64,000 nt of DNA. Source: Alkaliphilus oremlandii OhILAs. Its GTDB lineage: Bacteria; Bacillota; Clostridia; Peptostreptococcales; Natronincolaceae. The position numbers and the translations under genes are program-made. Below the pieces are notes generated by a model, which was not told where the DNA came from, made no database searches, and was given only the letters and a program-made list of their open reading frames with translations. This document shows, one piece after another, positions 1 to 8,630 of this stretch. The number at the start of each line of letters is the position of its first letter. The first letter of the stretch is position 1. Location of the stretch: contig NC_009922.1 of the NCBI RefSeq assembly GCF_000018325.1, forward strand, positions 2,914,001 to 2,978,000, in the 5' to 3' direction.

Positions 1-227
1 TTGCTCTATTTGGTATAGAAGCTGACGATAAAGCCCATTTACTATTTGCTCAATCTAAGGAATTGAAGCTCCTTAGCATGAATGTACTTTTAAAAGATGC
101 CATTACTTTAATCGATGGCAAAGGTGGCGGTAGTGATTTTTCTGCCCAAGGCGGCGGCAAAAACAATAATAATTTAGATTCTTCCATTGCATATGCTTAT
201 AGCAAAGTGAGGGCTTCCATTTTGTAA
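1..227 (+). CDS. C-terminal end of an alanyl-tRNA synthetase / AlaX-type DHHA1-domain protein (partial)
   Basis: The gene enters from outside the window and ends with TAA at 225-227, leaving about 74 C-terminal residues. The visible part has the DHHA1 signature: a segment reading GKGGGSDFSAQGGGKN followed by a short helical tail. DHHA1 ends alanyl-tRNA synthetases and the large AlaX editing proteins, where it contributes to tRNA recognition. Because the N-terminal part is missing, full AlaRS and a stand-alone trans-editing protein cannot be told apart. A strong terminator hairpin follows 80 bases downstream. Confidence 0.8.
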   Translation, partial: ALFGIEADDKAHLLFAQSKELKLLSMNVLLKDAITLIDGKGGGSDFSAQGGGKNNNNLDSSIAYAYSKVRASIL

Positions 228-305
228 TGAATGCCATTGACAGAACGATGTTTCCGCTCTGATTATTTAATATCTAACGCAATGTGTAAAATAGCCTATT
301 TATGC

Positions 306-358
306 AAAAACCATGGTTCAAAGAAATTTAATTTTTCTTTGAACCATGGTTTTTATTT
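306..358. terminator. Rho-independent terminator after the AlaRS/AlaX-like gene
   Basis: A perfect 21-bp inverted repeat (306-326 with 334-354, core AACCATGGTTC) with a 7-base loop ends in a T-rich stretch. The A-tract on the other side would let it work in both directions. Confidence 0.85.
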
Positions 359-423
359 ATTTAAGATTTATAAATTTTTGCTTTGAGACAGCATCTTTTT
401 AGTACAAGTACGCATTTTTTTAG

Positions 424-452
424 TTGACAAATCTAAGGGATGTTATTATAAT
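424..452 (+). promoter_or_regulatory. Promoter of the amino acid ABC transporter operon
   Basis: TTGACA at 424-429 and TATAAT at 447-452 are separated by exactly 17 bases, a near-perfect vegetative promoter. The predicted start near 460 leaves a leader of about 180 bases that contains a family B repeat copy. Confidence 0.75.
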
Positions 453-516
453 TGACTTTAATTCGTAGTAAACCGATATGAATTATAGTGTATTATTTAC
501 TTAATCAAATACATAT

Positions 517-630
517 AAAAAAGACTTCTATAGAAGCATTATAAGGAAGCCTTTTTTGAAACTCATTTACGGCAAAGTTCTCCTTTGGCAATACATTGTA
601 AGTAGAACTTTCCTATTCGTTATAAAAAGG
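517..630. repeat. Dispersed intergenic repeat family B, copy 1
   Basis: This copy shares the blocks CTTCTATAGAAGCA, TTTTTTGAAACTCATTTACGG, AAAGTTCTCCTTT and AGTAGAACTTTCCTATTCGT with copies at 11387-11470 and 26290-26400. AAAGTTC and GAACTTT inside it are complementary and could form a stem. The copy ends directly at the AAGGAGG ribosome binding site of the following permease gene. Its nature (MITE-like remnant or structured RNA) is unknown. Confidence 0.6.
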
Positions 631-640
631 AGGCCATTTT

Positions 641-1306
641 ATGCATATCCATTGGGAATTCATCGTGAATAACATACCTTTGTATCAGAAGGCTGCTCTA
701 TTGACACTGAAGCTTGCATTTTTCGGAATTTTAGCATCTTTACTCATTGGTATGATCTGTAGTTTAATCCTGTATTTCAACGTAAGATGGCTGAAAACTT
801 TAGTCAAAGCCTATATTGAGCTATCGAGGAATACACCGCTGCTGATACAACTCTATTTTCTGTATTTCGGTCTCACAAAGGTGGGCATTGTATTAAGTGA
901 AAATACCAGTGCAATTATTGGATTATCTTTTTTAGGTGGCAGTTATATGGCAGAGGCCTTCAGAGGTGGTCTGGAAGCTGTCAGTAAGTTTCAGATCGAA
1001 TCTGGACTCAGCCTAGGGCTATCTAAGATGCAGATTGTACGGCACATTATGATACCCCAGGCAATTTCCTTCAGTGTTCCTGCTATCGGCGCTAACTGTA
1101 TTTTCCTATTGAAGGAAACCTCTATTTTTGGCGCTATCTCCACATTGGATCTGATGAACGTAACGAAGGACTTAATCGGTATGTATTATCAAACCTTTGA
1201 CTCCCTATTGATGCTGGTGGTGGCATATCTGATTATCCTGCTACCCCTTTCATTTTTCCTAACATGGCTGGAAAGGAAGGTGCGCTATGCAGAATTCGGC
1301 AATTAA
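641..1306 (+). CDS. Polar amino acid ABC transporter, permease 1
   Basis: This is an inner-membrane permease subunit of a HisMQ/GlnP-type amino acid importer. Its 221 residues are the usual family length. The N-terminal part holds the family signature ELSRNTPLLIQLYFLYFG (about residues 60-77), and the EAA loop that contacts the ATPase lies at about residues 104-141 (AEAFRGG..., ...SLGLSKMQI...IPQA). The start is supported by AAGGAGG ten bases upstream. It is the first of four genes encoding two permeases, an ATPase and a binding protein, and its end overlaps the next gene by 20 bases, indicating translational coupling. Substrate specificity cannot be read from the sequence. Confidence 0.92.
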   Translation: MHIHWEFIVNNIPLYQKAALLTLKLAFFGILASLLIGMICSLILYFNVRWLKTLVKAYIELSRNTPLLIQLYFLYFGLTKVGIVLSENTSAIIGLSFLGGSYMAEAFRGGLEAVSKFQIESGLSLGLSKMQIVRHIMIPQAISFSVPAIGANCIFLLKETSIFGAISTLDLMNVTKDLIGMYYQTFDSLLMLVVAYLIILLPLSFFLTWLERKVRYAEFGN

Positions 1307-1964
1307 AATTGTTTTTACGGAACAGAATATTATGCGTTTACTGGGTGGACTGGGCGTAACTGCTCGCATTGCATTTATTTCCATCCTTATTGGATCTGTA
1401 TTGGGTATTGTCTTCGGTCTCATCATGACCTCAAAGTCGAAATGGATTCGCTTCATCAGCCGCCTCTATCTGGAGACCTTTCGAATTATACCGATTCTCG
1501 TTTGGCTCTATATCGTATATTTCGGTATCACCAGCGCTTTAAACATCCATTTAGATGGTGAAATCGTGGCGATTATCGTGTTTAGTTTCTGGGGCATTGC
1601 AGAGATGGGGGATATTGTAAGGGGTTCTTTAGAATCCCTGCCAAAGCACCAGATGGAATCTGGAAAAGCTTTGGGTCTCAGCTTTATACAGCTTTATCGA
1701 TACGTTCTGATTCCCCAAGCTGTAAGGCGGATGGTCCCTGGTGCTATCAATTTAGCCACAAGAATGGTTAAGACCACTTCCCTTGTGACGCTCATTGGTG
1801 CTGTGGAAGTTGTCAAAGTAGGTCAGCAGATTATCGATGCTTCTCGTTTTCAGATAGATACTGCTTCCTTCTGGATTTACGGATTCATCTTTATTTTATA
1901 TTTCATTATTTGTTATCCACTATCTTTGCTTTCTAAAAAATTGGAAGTACAGTGGCTTAGCTAA
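1287..1964 (+). CDS. Polar amino acid ABC transporter, permease 2
   Basis: This is the second HisMQ-type permease (225 residues), probably forming a heterodimer with the preceding product. It has the expected hydrophobic segments, the FRIIPILVWLYIVYFG motif and an EAA loop (GSLESLPKHQMESGKALGLS, ending IPQA). Its start lies inside the 3' end of the first permease gene, with GGAAGGTG upstream. The ATPase gene begins 12 bases after its stop. Paired unequal permeases are typical of histidine, glutamine or cystine importers. Confidence 0.92.
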   Translation: MQNSAIKIVFTEQNIMRLLGGLGVTARIAFISILIGSVLGIVFGLIMTSKSKWIRFISRLYLETFRIIPILVWLYIVYFGITSALNIHLDGEIVAIIVFSFWGIAEMGDIVRGSLESLPKHQMESGKALGLSFIQLYRYVLIPQAVRRMVPGAINLATRMVKTTSLVTLIGAVEVVKVGQQIIDASRFQIDTASFWIYGFIFILYFIICYPLSLLSKKLEVQWLS

Positions 1965-1976
1965 GGGGGGATTTTT

Positions 1977-2726
1977 ATGAAAAAAGAAAACTATCCGACT
2001 TTACTAGAGATCGATGGACTGCATAAAGAATACGATGGAAAAACAGTCCTCAAGGACATCCATCTTGAAGTTCATAGAGGAGAGGTTGTGGTTCTATTAG
2101 GTTCATCCGGCTGTGGAAAAAGCACCTTCCTTCGATGCATCAATGGACTTGAACCCATTCAAGGAGGCGATATCCGACTATCTGGAGACAGCCTAACTTC
2201 AAAGCATACAGATTGGCAAAAGATACGTCAGCGTATTGGTATGGTATTTCAAAATTACGAACTATTTCCCCATATGACAGTTATGGAAAATATACTCTTA
2301 GGGCCTACCAAGGGGCAAAAACGCCCGCAGGAGGAAGTTGTAGCCCAAGCAAAGACGCTACTTGAAAGAGTCGGTCTATTGGATCGCATCCATGATTACC
2401 CAAGACAACTATCGGGAGGACAGAAACAACGGATTGCCATTGTTCGTTCCTTGTGTATGAATCCCGAAATTATGCTCTTTGATGAGGTAACAGCCTCTCT
2501 GGACCCTGAGATGGTCCGCGAGGTTCTAGAGGTTATGTTGGATCTTGCAAAACAGGGAATGACCATGGTCATCGTCACCCATGAGATGAATTTTGCGAAA
2601 TCCGTTGCCGATCGAATCGTTTTCATGGACTCGGGAAGTATCTGTGAGGTTGCAACACCGGAGGAATTCTTTACAAGTCCTAAAACAGAACGTGCACAGC
2701 AGTTTTTAAATGTGTTTCAATATTAG
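1977..2726 (+). CDS. Polar amino acid ABC transporter, ATP-binding subunit
   Basis: This cytoplasmic ATPase of the GlnQ/HisP class (249 residues) powers the importer. It shows Walker A GSSGCGKST (residues 42-50), the Q-loop at FQNYELFPHM, the LSGGQ signature (145-149), Walker B IMLFDE (165-170) and the H-loop in VIVTHEM. The D-loop region reads VTASLDPE where most relatives have PTSALDPE, a conservative change. AGGGGGG lies just upstream of the start. The neighbouring permease and binding-protein genes complete the transporter. Confidence 0.95.
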   Translation: MKKENYPTLLEIDGLHKEYDGKTVLKDIHLEVHRGEVVVLLGSSGCGKSTFLRCINGLEPIQGGDIRLSGDSLTSKHTDWQKIRQRIGMVFQNYELFPHMTVMENILLGPTKGQKRPQEEVVAQAKTLLERVGLLDRIHDYPRQLSGGQKQRIAIVRSLCMNPEIMLFDEVTASLDPEMVREVLEVMLDLAKQGMTMVIVTHEMNFAKSVADRIVFMDSGSICEVATPEEFFTSPKTERAQQFLNVFQY

Positions 2727-2760
2727 ATCATATATCATATAGAAGGAAGGATGAGATAAA

Positions 2761-3618
2761 ATGAAAATCATAAAAAAAGTTTTAGCCACATTATTGGTTG
2801 GTATTGTTGTCATCGGAGGTTTAGTAGCTTGCAGCCCAAAAGCAGGTTCTGAGGCAGGAGGAACTGTGGACTCACTGGATGCCATTAAAGAGCGAGGTAC
2901 CATTCGAATTGGTGTATTCAGCGATAAGGCTCCTTTCGGTTATGTAGATGCCAATGGAGAGAATCAAGGCTTCGATGTCCATATTGCTAAAAGGTTTGCT
3001 AAGGATCTTTTAGGCGATGAATCTAAGGTTGAATTCGTATTGGTTGAAGCAGCAAATCGGGTAGCATTCTTAGAATCAAACAAAGTTGATATCATCATGG
3101 CAAACTTTACTGTAACTGAGGAAAGAAAAGAAAAAGTGGATTTTGCAAATCCTTATATGAAGGTTTCTCTTGGTATCGTATCTCCCGATGGTGCTTTAAT
3201 CACTTCTATAGAGGATTTAAAGGATCAAAAGCTGATCGTGAACAAAGGAACCACTGCGCAAGATTATTTTACAAAAAACCATCCAGAAATTGAGCTATTG
3301 AAGTATGACCAAAATACAGAAGCCTTTGAGGCATTGAAGGATCTCCGTGGTGCTGCCTTAGCCCATGATAATACAGAGGTTCTGGCATGGGCTAAGGGGA
3401 ATCCTGGTTTTACCGTAGGTATCCCAGTATTAGGAAATCAAGATGTGATTGCACCGGCGGTTAAAAAGGGCAATACAGAACTATTGGCGTGGATCAATGA
3501 AGAACTTGCAAAATTAGGCAAGGAAAGCTTTATCACAAAGGCTTATGAGGATACTTTGCTTCCAGTATATGGCGATGATATTGCACCGAATGATCTGGTA
3601 ATTGAAGGTGGAATCTAA
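2761..3618 (+). CDS. Polar amino acid ABC transporter, substrate-binding lipoprotein
   Basis: This extracellular solute-binding lipoprotein of the SBP_bac_3 family has 285 residues. A lipoprotein signal peptide ends at the lipobox GLVAC (Cys24), so the mature protein is membrane-anchored. The conserved opening of the binding domain, IKERGTIRIGVFSDKAPFGYVD...GFDVHIAKRFA, and the later NFTVTEERKEKVDFANPY block are clear. It ends the four-gene operon and is followed by a hairpin terminator. Placing the binding protein last and the permeases first is unusual but not rare. Confidence 0.93.
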   Translation: MKIIKKVLATLLVGIVVIGGLVACSPKAGSEAGGTVDSLDAIKERGTIRIGVFSDKAPFGYVDANGENQGFDVHIAKRFAKDLLGDESKVEFVLVEAANRVAFLESNKVDIIMANFTVTEERKEKVDFANPYMKVSLGIVSPDGALITSIEDLKDQKLIVNKGTTAQDYFTKNHPEIELLKYDQNTEAFEALKDLRGAALAHDNTEVLAWAKGNPGFTVGIPVLGNQDVIAPAVKKGNTELLAWINEELAKLGKESFITKAYEDTLLPVYGDDIAPNDLVIEGGI

Positions 3619-3684
3619 ATTAGAATCTATCCAATATAATATTAAAAAATTGTGATATAGGCACTAATATAATAGAGAAGTATT

Positions 3685-3717
3685 GGCGGATATCTATGAC
3701 TATCCGCCTTTTCTTTG
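3685..3717 (+). terminator. Terminator of the amino acid ABC operon
   Basis: GGCGGATA and TATCCGCC form an 8-bp stem with an 8-base loop, followed by TTTTCTTTG. Confidence 0.75.
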
Positions 3718-3884
3718 TTTTGTGGGATTTGAGGCAATGTCCCACAAGAATTGTTTATGTCTATACAAACCATATGCTTGCCCGCCTGATTGTGGCTATG
3801 GATGCTGGAAGTATTTTACACTCTATTTGGTGAAATGCTATAATATATTCATATTTTTTATATAATTAATCTATGGTGAGAAGC

Positions 3885-4415
3885 ATGAAACAGGTTCCTA
3901 ATATCATAACATGTCTTAGAATATTGAGTAGTATCGTACTACTGTTTTTAAAACCATTATCAATGGTTTTCTTTTTAGTTTTCATTTTCTGCGGTGCAAC
4001 CGACATTTTAGATGGCTATGTCGCAAGAAAAACAGGGAACACTAGCAAAGCGGGAGCAGTACTGGATAGTGTTGCCGATATGGTATTCGTTGCTGTTGCG
4101 TTGTTTATTTTCATGCCTATTATTCCTTTTACGACATGGATCGTTTATTGGATTATAGGAATAGCGTTTATTCGTATTTTCTCACTCGCCGTTGGATATA
4201 TAAAATATCGGACATTCGCTGGCTTGCATACCTATGCTAACAAGGCAACAGGGTTCATATTATTTTGCTCTCCACTCGTATATCAAGTATATGGAATAAA
4301 TCAAATAGTATATTTCGTTCTTGTTATAGCGACCTTGTCTGCAATTGAAGAAGTAGCAATTAATATTACATCTCTATCATTGAATAGAGACATAAAGAGC
4401 ATATTCACAAAATGA
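3885..4415 (+). CDS. CDP-alcohol phosphatidyltransferase family protein
   Basis: This integral membrane enzyme transfers a phosphatidyl group from CDP-diacylglycerol to an alcohol such as glycerol-3-phosphate or serine. The signature D-G-x2-A-R-x8-G-x3-D-x3-D is intact in DILDGYVARKTGNTSKAG followed by AVLDSVADM. About 176 residues with five or six hydrophobic segments fit the PgsA/PssA size range. An ATG at 3873 is in frame, but GGTGAG just before the ATG at 3885 favours the later start. It stands alone between two terminators. Which alcohol is used cannot be decided. Confidence 0.85.
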   Translation: MKQVPNIITCLRILSSIVLLFLKPLSMVFFLVFIFCGATDILDGYVARKTGNTSKAGAVLDSVADMVFVAVALFIFMPIIPFTTWIVYWIIGIAFIRIFSLAVGYIKYRTFAGLHTYANKATGFILFCSPLVYQVYGINQIVYFVLVIATLSAIEEVAINITSLSLNRDIKSIFTK

Positions 4416-4428
4416 GCATTATATACAA

Positions 4429-4467
4429 CAGGGGCTCCAGAATCAATTGATTCTGAACCCCTGTTTT
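4429..4467. terminator. Terminator between convergent genes
   Basis: CAGGGG...AGAATCA pairs with TGATTCT...CCCCTG and is followed by TTTTAG. It lies between the phosphatidyltransferase gene (+) and the activase gene (-). Confidence 0.75.
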
Positions 4468-4503
4468 AGTTTTCCTATGAAGTCTACTCTATCTCCGAAA
4501 TCT

Positions 4504-5250
4504 TTAATATACTAAATTTACGCCAAGTTTCTTCAGTATCTCCTTCACCTCTTGGATTTTTTCCGACCTAGGCGTGAAGAACTGGTGCTTTATTTCGATT
4601 CCTAAATCTCTATATTTGTATTCTCCCAGATTATGATAAGGTAGGATCTCCACACCTTCGATACTTAAATGGTTTAATATAAATTCCCCCGTTTTTTCGA
4701 TATTATCCCCATCATCATTGACATCGGATATCAGCGGAATCCTTATGACTGGCCGCTTCCCTAAATCACTGATCTTCATGATATTCTCCAGAATCAATGA
4801 ATTATCTATACCAGTAAATTTTCGATGAACAGCAGGGTCCATATGCTTTATATCTACAAAGACAGAATCCAGCATTTCAAAGGTTTCTTTCTGTTCTTCC
4901 CAGTTAAAATATCCGCTGGTTTCTATGGCGGTATCAATGCCGAGAAACATAGCATTCTTAACCAAGGTTTTTAAAAACTCTCCTTGTCTCGTGGGCTCTC
5001 CTCCAGAGAAGGTAATGCCTCCACCGGAGGTTCTGTAAAAAATTGCATCCCGCTCTATCAAATCCATCACTTCTTTAACGGTTACCCTATGGATTGGATT
5101 TTCATTCCAAGACTCTGGATTGTGGCACCAGCTACATCTCAGGGGGCATCCCCCTAAGAATATGGTGGTTCGAATTCCTTCTCCATCGTGGAGACTCCAT
5201 CTTTGGGTCTGAAACACAGAACCCTTTAAGGATTGATCGATATCTTTCAT
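4504..5250 (-). CDS. Glycyl radical enzyme activating protein (radical SAM)
   Basis: This radical SAM enzyme would install the glycyl radical on the enzyme encoded just upstream. Of its 248 residues, Cys35, Cys39 and Cys42 form the CxxxCxxC cluster motif in GGCPLRCSWCHNPES, followed by the GGGITFSGGEP SAM-binding segment. There is no further cysteine-rich ferredoxin insert after the first cluster. Activases of most dehydratase and decarboxylase glycyl radical enzymes carry two extra clusters there, whereas pyruvate formate-lyase activase does not. The start has GAAGGTGATAAA upstream, and the gap to the radical enzyme gene is 29 bases. Confidence 0.93.
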   Translation of the reverse strand: MKDIDQSLKGSVFQTQRWSLHDGEGIRTTIFLGGCPLRCSWCHNPESWNENPIHRVTVKEVMDLIERDAIFYRTSGGGITFSGGEPTRQGEFLKTLVKNAMFLGIDTAIETSGYFNWEEQKETFEMLDSVFVDIKHMDPAVHRKFTGIDNSLILENIMKISDLGKRPVIRIPLISDVNDDGDNIEKTGEFILNHLSIEGVEILPYHNLGEYKYRDLGIEIKHQFFTPRSEKIQEVKEILKKLGVNLVY

Positions 5251-5279
5251 TTTATCACCTTCAGCTCTATTTAAAAGTT

Positions 5280-7649
5280 CTACATATTTGCATAGGTTGT
5301 TCGCTGGATAATGGCATCCTGTACTTCCTTCGACAGGTTCACAAACTGCGTGCTATATCCTGCTACTCTTACAAGCAAGTCTCTATAAGCCTCTGGATTT
5401 TCCTGCGCCTTCCTTAAGGTATCTACGGATATTACATTGAATTGAACATGGAAGGCCCCCAGCTCGAAATAAGCACGAATCAGAGAAGCCAAGTTCACTA
5501 AGCTCTTATCTGTTTTTAATAATTCTGGAGAAAGCTTCACATTTAAAAGTGTTCCTCCCGTATGAATATCGTGGTTGATCTTTGCTGCAGACCTCATGGC
5601 GGCTGTAGGGCTTGTAAGGTCTGTTCCTGCATGAGGGGATACACCTTCTGTTAATGGGTCCCCAGATCTTCTACCATCCGGTGTTGCACCGATAACGCTA
5701 CCTGCTGGAATATAGTTTGAAATACCCATAAATGCAGAGTTGAATGGTACACCAAAGTAATCTTTATATTTTTTAATCTCTTTATTATAGAAATCAGAGA
5801 TCTCCACTGCAATTTGATCCACTTCATCGATGTCATTGCCATACTTTGGACAGTTCAAGGCTTCCTTCCTTAGATCCTCCTGATCCTCCCAATTATTATT
5901 CAGGGCACTATTGAGCTGATTGAGGGTTATTTTTTTGTCTTCATACACTAGTTTTTTTATGGCCATCAGGGAGTTGGCCACATCTGCAATACCGATTCCA
6001 GTCAGAACAGGTCCGATGTTATAAAAAGCACCACCTTTGCTCAAGTCAACCCCTTTGTCCATACAACCATCTACAAGGGTGGATAGGAACGGTCTTGGCA
6101 CCATTTCTGTATGAATCTGCTGGGCAATCACAGAGGATATGACGCCATGCTTGATTAAATTCGAAAGCTGTCGATAGAAATGATCTTTGATATCTTTGAA
6201 AGAGTTCATTCCTAGATGATTCTCTTCTTTTAGTCCCATTTGCTCCTTGGTAATACGGCTTTTCCCACTATTTAATGCATACTCCAATGCAGCTGCTAGA
6301 TTGATATTTACAGCAGATGTCCATTCTCCAACCTTTCTAAAATGAGGTACAACACAGCCACAATTGCTCCAATCTCTAGCATCTTCTGGAGAAAGTCCTG
6401 CTGCTAAAAGCATTTGAGAGCCGATGCGATCATTGTGCACCGCTGGAAATCCAGTTCCTTCTCGGATTAAGTCACATACAGCAATTAAAAATTCCTGCGG
6501 TGAATCTGGATGAATCCTTACGCTGAGTCCCGGTTGATGGGTTTTAACATTTTTACTGGCCTTTAATGCCATGTATGAAATGGTATTGGTAGCGTCGCTT
6601 CCATCTCTCTTTCTTCCACCTACCGTTAGGTTTTGGAAGGAGTTGTATCCTGCAAAGTATTGTGCTGTATTTTTTGAAATCGCCCATACCCATTCAGATA
6701 ATTTGAGCCAAAGTGCTTCGATTAATTCCTGTGCCTCTTCCTCTTTTATTTTTCCATCTTTTAAATCTTTCTCATAGAAAGGATACATATACTGATCGAA
6801 GCGCCCTAGATTCAGTGCCAGTGAATTTTCTGATAAAATAGAGCCTAATTGAACAAACCAAACCATTTGAATCGCCTCGTAAAATGATCTTGGTGGGTTT
6901 TCAGGAATATTTTTGCAGACCTGATGGATCCTTATCAGCTCTTCTTTTCTCTTGACATCTTTTTCAGCCTCTGCCATTTCCAATGCTTTCTTAGAATATC
7001 TTTTAGCAAGATTTATAATACCGTCGCAGCTTTCGATGATGGCTTGATAGAAGTTTATTTTCTCTAGAGCTTCCGCTGATAGAGGCTCTAGCTTCCTTAA
7101 CTTTTCCATGGCTTCTGCTCTGATTCCACCAAAGCCTTTGACAAAGATAATATCCTGATAATCTGGGGTAATCTCTCCTACTGCACTTCGCCACTTTGAA
7201 TCATTGTCTACAATTCCTGTATCTACTGCTATTTTTCTGGTTTCCTCTGGGATTCTAGATAAAAATGCTTCCTCTAGGGATTTTCCTACCCAATATGGAA
7301 ATATATCATTTTTCAAAATCTCTTTTTGTTCTTCGCCGATTAAATAAGCATCTTGACTTCTATTTTGAAAATCATCCATTTCTTTTTCCACCCATTGCCA
7401 TGAAAATTCAGGGCATATAAAGCCCGATCTTTTATAGATGCCTGGGGTTCCTACGATTAATTCCTGATCAAATATGGTGACAGGCACCGCTTTACATACT
7501 TCTTTAAAGGCTTTTGCTCTTCTAAGAATCATTGCCTCTCCTTCTGTTTTCTTATGGGAGTTTGTAAAGGCAATTGCTCGTTCCACACAGATGGATGGCT
7601 TGGTGTTGATATAGCTCTTTTTTAATTGGGCGATACGCTCAGTACTCAT
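5280..7649 (-). CDS. Glycyl radical enzyme of unassigned reaction (GCVV active-site motif)
   Basis: This 789-residue PFL/dehydratase superfamily protein has the glycyl loop RVAGYSTQF (Gly764) near its C terminus and the active-site cysteine loop ARDWSNCGCVVPHF (thiyl Cys probably Cys432). In glycerol, choline, propanediol and hydroxyproline enzymes and in hydroxyphenylacetate decarboxylase, the residue two after the cysteine is a catalytic Glu (GCVE). Here it is Val434, so none of those reactions should be assigned. The paired activase is downstream. There are no microcompartment genes nearby. Transcription probably starts at the promoter at 7791-7818. Confidence 0.9.
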   Translation of the reverse strand: MSTERIAQLKKSYINTKPSICVERAIAFTNSHKKTEGEAMILRRAKAFKEVCKAVPVTIFDQELIVGTPGIYKRSGFICPEFSWQWVEKEMDDFQNRSQDAYLIGEEQKEILKNDIFPYWVGKSLEEAFLSRIPEETRKIAVDTGIVDNDSKWRSAVGEITPDYQDIIFVKGFGGIRAEAMEKLRKLEPLSAEALEKINFYQAIIESCDGIINLAKRYSKKALEMAEAEKDVKRKEELIRIHQVCKNIPENPPRSFYEAIQMVWFVQLGSILSENSLALNLGRFDQYMYPFYEKDLKDGKIKEEEAQELIEALWLKLSEWVWAISKNTAQYFAGYNSFQNLTVGGRKRDGSDATNTISYMALKASKNVKTHQPGLSVRIHPDSPQEFLIAVCDLIREGTGFPAVHNDRIGSQMLLAAGLSPEDARDWSNCGCVVPHFRKVGEWTSAVNINLAAALEYALNSGKSRITKEQMGLKEENHLGMNSFKDIKDHFYRQLSNLIKHGVISSVIAQQIHTEMVPRPFLSTLVDGCMDKGVDLSKGGAFYNIGPVLTGIGIADVANSLMAIKKLVYEDKKITLNQLNSALNNNWEDQEDLRKEALNCPKYGNDIDEVDQIAVEISDFYNKEIKKYKDYFGVPFNSAFMGISNYIPAGSVIGATPDGRRSGDPLTEGVSPHAGTDLTSPTAAMRSAAKINHDIHTGGTLLNVKLSPELLKTDKSLVNLASLIRAYFELGAFHVQFNVISVDTLRKAQENPEAYRDLLVRVAGYSTQFVNLSKEVQDAIIQRTTYANM

Positions 7650-7790
7650 ATAATCCTCTCCTTATATTGTGTATTTAAGGGTACATCCTTTCAGTGATTT
7701 CTATGATTAATAAAAATACACACCATTACATTTTCGTTCATGAGGAATTGCTTCGTATTTTTTATTAATTTACTTGAATCCTTATCTTTA

Positions 7791-7818
7791 ATTATAAAGT
7801 ATTTAAATATTTTGTAAA
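7791..7818 (-). promoter_or_regulatory. Promoter / shared box upstream of the glycyl radical enzyme operon
   Basis: Read on the minus strand, TTTACA (7813-7818) and TATAAT (7791-7796) are 16 bases apart. The spacer contains the palindrome TATTTAAATA. The whole 34-base block is almost identical to the promoter of the neighbouring GntR gene 840 bases away, suggesting a common regulator. Confidence 0.65.
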
Positions 7819-7855
7819 TTATATTTTATAAAATATACTGTATACATTATAAAAT

Positions 7856-7902
7856 ATTTATTACTTCCTATGGTCGCATAAATTGGGTTCGGTCATAAAA
7901 AA
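7856..7902. repeat. Family A hairpin repeat, copy 1 (half unit)
   Basis: The core CTTCCTATGGTCGCATAA, continuing ATTGGGTTCGGTCAT, sits between ATTTAT (7856-7861) and ATAAAT (7878-7883), which can pair. It abuts the T-tract of the GntR gene terminator. Other copies are at 15234-15466, 16438-16476 and 28047-28194. Confidence 0.7.
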
Positions 7903-7931
7903 ACCCCCTTATCAATTATAATAAAGGGGTT
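7895..7931 (-). terminator. Terminator of the GntR regulator gene
   Basis: On the minus strand AACCCCTTT pairs with AAGGGGGTT and is followed by seven T. The family A repeat begins immediately after the T-tract. Confidence 0.8.
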
Positions 7932-7946
7932 CTATTTAGATAAATT

Positions 7947-8624
7947 CTATTCACTTTTACTTTTTAAAAATTCAATAAGGAATCTTTTAGCCCTGGACAT
8001 ATGTTCCGTTAAAATCTCTACTGCTGAATCCAAGTCCTTATTCCGACATGCTTCTAATAGCATGTAATGTTCTTCTTGAGATACCGGATGGGAACTTAAA
8101 TTTATTAAATAAATTCGCATATATCGTTCTACTTTCGTATGCATTTCTCTGATCAGCTCTAATAACATTTCTTTTTTACCAGCGCCATAAAGCACATTAT
8201 GAAACTTTAGATTCAGGTCGCTTAGATACTCTTCTTCGTCGAGAGCATCCATTTTTTTAAGAAGATGTTCAGCATAGTTTAGCTCCTCTTCTGTCAGTTG
8301 ATTGATTGAAAGTTCTAAGGCACCCTTTTCAAGCATTATTCTGATGTCAAATATTTCTTCTATTTCTTCAACAGAAAACTTATTTACGACTGCACCCTTA
8401 TTTGCATAGAATTTCACAAGGCCCTGTGCCTCCAATATTCTTAATGCTTCTCGTACTGGGATCATACTTGCATTAAAGCTTTTGGCAATTTCATCCTGCT
8501 TTAATTGTTGCCCTCCTTTCAATTGCCCATTTATAATAGCATCTCTTAGCTTATCTGCAATCCTATCCGGTAGCGTTTTATTCCTAGATAATCGATTCTC
8601 TATAAATCCATTCGTAGTTGTCAT
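7947..8624 (-). CDS. GntR-family (FadR/FCD type) transcriptional regulator
   Basis: The 225-residue protein has a winged helix at about residues 18-85 (LPDRIADKLRDAIINGQLKG..., ...IPVREALRILEAQGLV) and an all-helical FCD effector domain with the usual His/Asp metal-site region. Such regulators respond to organic acids. The ATG at 8624 lies only about seven bases from the -10 box at 8631-8636, so the message would be leaderless or nearly so; no ribosome site is visible. It lies directly upstream of the glycyl radical enzyme operon and shares a promoter box with it, so it probably controls that operon and itself. Confidence 0.88.
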   Translation of the reverse strand: MTTTNGFIENRLSRNKTLPDRIADKLRDAIINGQLKGGQQLKQDEIAKSFNASMIPVREALRILEAQGLVKFYANKGAVVNKFSVEEIEEIFDIRIMLEKGALELSINQLTEEELNYAEHLLKKMDALDEEEYLSDLNLKFHNVLYGAGKKEMLLELIREMHTKVERYMRIYLINLSSHPVSQEEHYMLLEACRNKDLDSAVEILTEHMSRAKRFLIEFLKSKSE

Positions 8625-8630
8625 ATTTAA

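Noticed and set aside
3683..3865. Open frame of 60 codons with many Cys and aromatic residues
   Set aside because: It begins inside a clear terminator hairpin, has no ribosome site and shows no family resemblance.
5280..7649. Assignment of the glycyl radical enzyme as HypD (hydroxyproline dehydratase), CutC or PFL
   Set aside because: The GCVE motif of the dehydratases and the adjacent CC of PFL are both absent; only the fold and glycyl loop are supported.
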